Of a stretch of DNA of 34,396 nt, positions 32,855 to 34,396 are shown in pieces; positions within the stretch are counted from its first letter, which is position 1; each line of letters begins with the position of its first letter. The DNA lies in the NCBI RefSeq assembly GCF_031393925.1, contig NZ_JANMWL010000177.1, positions 1 through 34,396 on the forward strand, written 5' to 3'. The DNA comes from Methylibium sp031393925 (GTDB lineage Bacteria > Pseudomonadota > Gammaproteobacteria > Burkholderiales > Burkholderiaceae_C). Position numbers and translations under genes: made by a program. The notes beneath the pieces are model-generated. The model saw only the letters and a list, made by a program, of their open reading frames with translations. It did not search any database and was not told the DNA's origin.

Positions 32855-33982
32855 TCAAGCGATGCGGCTCAGTGCCCGCTCGAGTTGCTTGACGGTGCGC
32901 TCGATGTTGTGCAGCTTGTCCAGGCCGAACAGGCCGATGCGAAAACTGCGAAAGTCGGCCGGCTCGTCGCACTGCAAGGGCACGCCCGCGGCGATCTGCA
33001 GGCCTTGGGCGAGGAATTTCTTGCCCGACTGGAATTCAGCATCGTCGGTGTAGCTCACCACCACGCCCGGCGCCTCGAAACCGACCGCGGCCACGCTCGC
33101 AAAGCCCTTGTTTGAGAGCAAGGTGCGCACCCGCGCACCGAGCTCGACCTGTTCGGCGCAGACCTTGTCGAAGCCGTAGGCCTGCGTTTCCCGCATCACG
33201 TCGCGCACCCGTGCGAGCGTGTCGGTGGGCAAGGTGGCGTGGTAGGCGTGGCCGCCGGCCTCGTAGCTTTCCATGATCTGCAGCCAGCGGCGCAGGTCGC
33301 AGGCGAAGCTGGTGCTGGTGGTGGCTTCGATGCGTTCGCGCGCCAGCGCACCGAGCATCACGAAGGCACAGCAGGGCGGGCCACTCCAGCCCTTTTGCGG
33401 CGCGCTGATGAGCACATCGACGCCGCAGGCGGCCATGTCGACCCAGATGGTGCCGGAGGCGATGCAGTCGAGCACGAACAGGCCGCCCACGGCATGCACC
33501 GCGTCGGCCACGGCGCGCAGGTAGTCGTCGGGCAGGATCATGCCGGCCGAGGTTTCGACGTGCGGCGCGAAAACCATGTCGGGGCGCATGCGCGCGATCG
33601 CAGCCACCACCTCCTCGATCGGAGCCGGTGCGAACGGCGCGTGCCGTTCTTCGCCGGTGCGGCGCGCCTTCAGCACCAGTGACTCGGCCGGGATGCCGCC
33701 CATGTCGAAGATCTGCGTCCAGCGATAGCTGAACCAGCCGTTGCGGATCACGAGGCACTTCTTGCCGGTGGCGAACTGCCGGGCCACCGCTTCCATGCCG
33801 AAGCTGCCGCTGCCCGGCACCACCACCGCGGAGCGCGCGCCATAGACGTCTTTGAGCATGCCCGAGATGTCGCGCATGACACCTTGGAACTTCTGCGACA
33901 TGTGGTTGAGCGAACGGTCGGTGTAGACGACCGAGTATTCGAGCAGGCCCTCGGGGTCGACGTCGGGTAGCAATCCGGGCAT
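32855..33982 (-). CDS. class V aminotransferase (alanine-glyoxylate/serine-pyruvate type)
   Basis: This 375-residue PLP enzyme has the fold-type I, class V pattern: substrate-binding NHMSQKF near the N-terminus, GSGSFGMEAVA cofactor phosphate loop, LDCIASGTIWVDM with the ring-stacking Asp, and SAPQKGWSGPP containing the Schiff-base Lys. The C-terminal domain ends FRIGLFGLDKLHNIERTVK. I start at the ATG complementing 33980-33982 (MPGLLPDVDPEG); the frame is open to 34144, but the extra residues are Arg/Pro-rich and unlike the family. It probably acts on glyoxylate/alanine or serine, and has no evident tie to the aromatic pathway. Confidence 0.9.
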   Translation of the reverse strand: MPGLLPDVDPEGLLEYSVVYTDRSLNHMSQKFQGVMRDISGMLKDVYGARSAVVVPGSGSFGMEAVARQFATGKKCLVIRNGWFSYRWTQIFDMGGIPAESLVLKARRTGEERHAPFAPAPIEEVVAAIARMRPDMVFAPHVETSAGMILPDDYLRAVADAVHAVGGLFVLDCIASGTIWVDMAACGVDVLISAPQKGWSGPPCCAFVMLGALARERIEATTSTSFACDLRRWLQIMESYEAGGHAYHATLPTDTLARVRDVMRETQAYGFDKVCAEQVELGARVRTLLSNKGFASVAAVGFEAPGVVVSYTDDAEFQSGKKFLAQGLQIAAGVPLQCDEPADFRSFRIGLFGLDKLHNIERTVKQLERALSRIA

Positions 33983-34182
33983 GGGCAATCCGTGAGTGGG
34001 ACGAGCAACAAAACGTAGCACTTTACCCTGCTGCCAATGGCCCGCTGCCGGTGACGGACCGAACGATGGCTTGCCGCGCCGGGTCGCGCGCGCGGGGCAT
34101 GAGCGAGGGCGCTTCGCATGCCCTTTGCCGTGAATTTGAAACACCTCGATGACGAGGCTTTCTCAACTTTCATGGGCCGCAG

Positions 34183-34396
34183 ATGAAGACCCTTAAACAC
34201 CTCATGCTCGGCCTGGCATCGGCCACGCTGCTCGCCGCCTGCGGTGGCGGCAACGACGACAGCTTCGACGACCGCGCCGACATCGCCGACCCGAAGCTGC
34301 GCTTCGTTCACGCCGCACCCGCCGCGCCGGCCTTCACGCTGGTTCGCAATGGCGCGCCCGCAAGCAACGCCACGGGCGCGGCCTACAAGTACGCCT
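34183..34396 (+). CDS. DUF4397 lipoprotein, 5' part (cut by window end)
   Basis: From ATG 34183 the frame is open to the window edge (71 codons). It begins MKTLKHLMLGLASATLLAAC, a lipoprotein signal with lipobox LAAC, followed by GGGNDDSFDDR and then LRFVHAAPAAPAF. The last is the opening strand of a DUF4397 domain, which is found in surface-associated bacterial proteins of unknown function. It is divergent from the aminotransferase gene with about 200 bases between the starts. Confidence 0.8.
   Translation, partial: MKTLKHLMLGLASATLLAACGGGNDDSFDDRADIADPKLRFVHAAPAAPAFTLVRNGAPASNATGAAYKYA

Overview
The window looks like a chromosomal stretch from a high-GC betaproteobacterium, most likely Burkholderiales (Comamonadaceae or a Rubrivivax/Methylibium-type genus). 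The evidence is the GC-rich third codon positions, the gene families (DmpLMNO-type phenol hydroxylase under a DmpR-like activator, arsI-arsC-aqpS) and a CCCCAAGG...CCTTTGGGG intergenic element of a kind common in that order. No tRNA, rRNA, CRISPR array, insertion sequence or phage gene was seen. Apart from the arsenic genes at the left edge and four housekeeping-like genes at the right edge, nearly everything fits the capture and breakdown of a hydrophobic cyclic or aromatic compound.

Left edge (1-1822): end of a probable arsR, then arsI (C-As lyase family), arsC (LMW-PTP type) and an aquaporin-like arsenite channel. A 410-base gap with a strong hairpin and a promoter/operator follows. Region 2233-9401 is a plus-strand catabolic block: a small unknown protein, a Rieske oxygenase alpha subunit, a 4-oxalocrotonate tautomerase-like protein, acylating acetaldehyde dehydrogenase, 4-hydroxy-2-oxovalerate aldolase, catechol 2,3-dioxygenase, a Tat-exported 3-ketosteroid-dehydrogenase-like flavoprotein and a c-type cytochrome. 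Several genes overlap by 4 bases. On the minus strand, a LysR regulator and a DmpR/XylR-type sigma54 activator (9405-12125) precede a sigma54 promoter and the phenol hydroxylase genes dmpL-M-N-O (12416-15706). The matching reductase gene dmpP is a wreck: an in-frame internal deletion plus three in-frame TAG codons.

Region 16358-31841: an SDR dehydrogenase, a gene remnant, an RND/MMPL transporter, DUF1329, a YCF48-like propeller, a DUF1302 outer-membrane protein, a terminator, a second DUF1329, an HSL-type alpha/beta hydrolase, a MalT/AlkS-type LuxR regulator (minus strand) and, divergent from it, a Baeyer-Villiger-type flavin monooxygenase. Right edge: a CHRD lipoprotein, a class V aminotransferase and the start of a DUF4397 lipoprotein.

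Putting it together (inference): the DUF1302/DUF1329/YCF48/MMPL set would move a hydrophobic substrate through the envelope. SDR (alcohol to ketone), BVMO (ketone to ester) and hydrolase (ester to alcohol or phenol) would act in series. Phenol hydroxylase would make catechol, and catechol dioxygenase, aldolase and acetaldehyde dehydrogenase would carry it on. An aryl-alkyl alcohol or ketone such as 1-phenylethanol/acetophenone would fit, as would a cyclic ketone aromatised by the KSTD-like flavoprotein. Two sets of repeated non-coding elements tie the blocks together: ATACC-N5-GGTAT-N17-GGTATTGG-N16/17-TTCCTACACTG before 2233 and 16358, and CAACTACCCG-N3-GGGTGGG-N6-GGACGGC before 17700 and 30369. 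These look like undescribed operators of this regulon.
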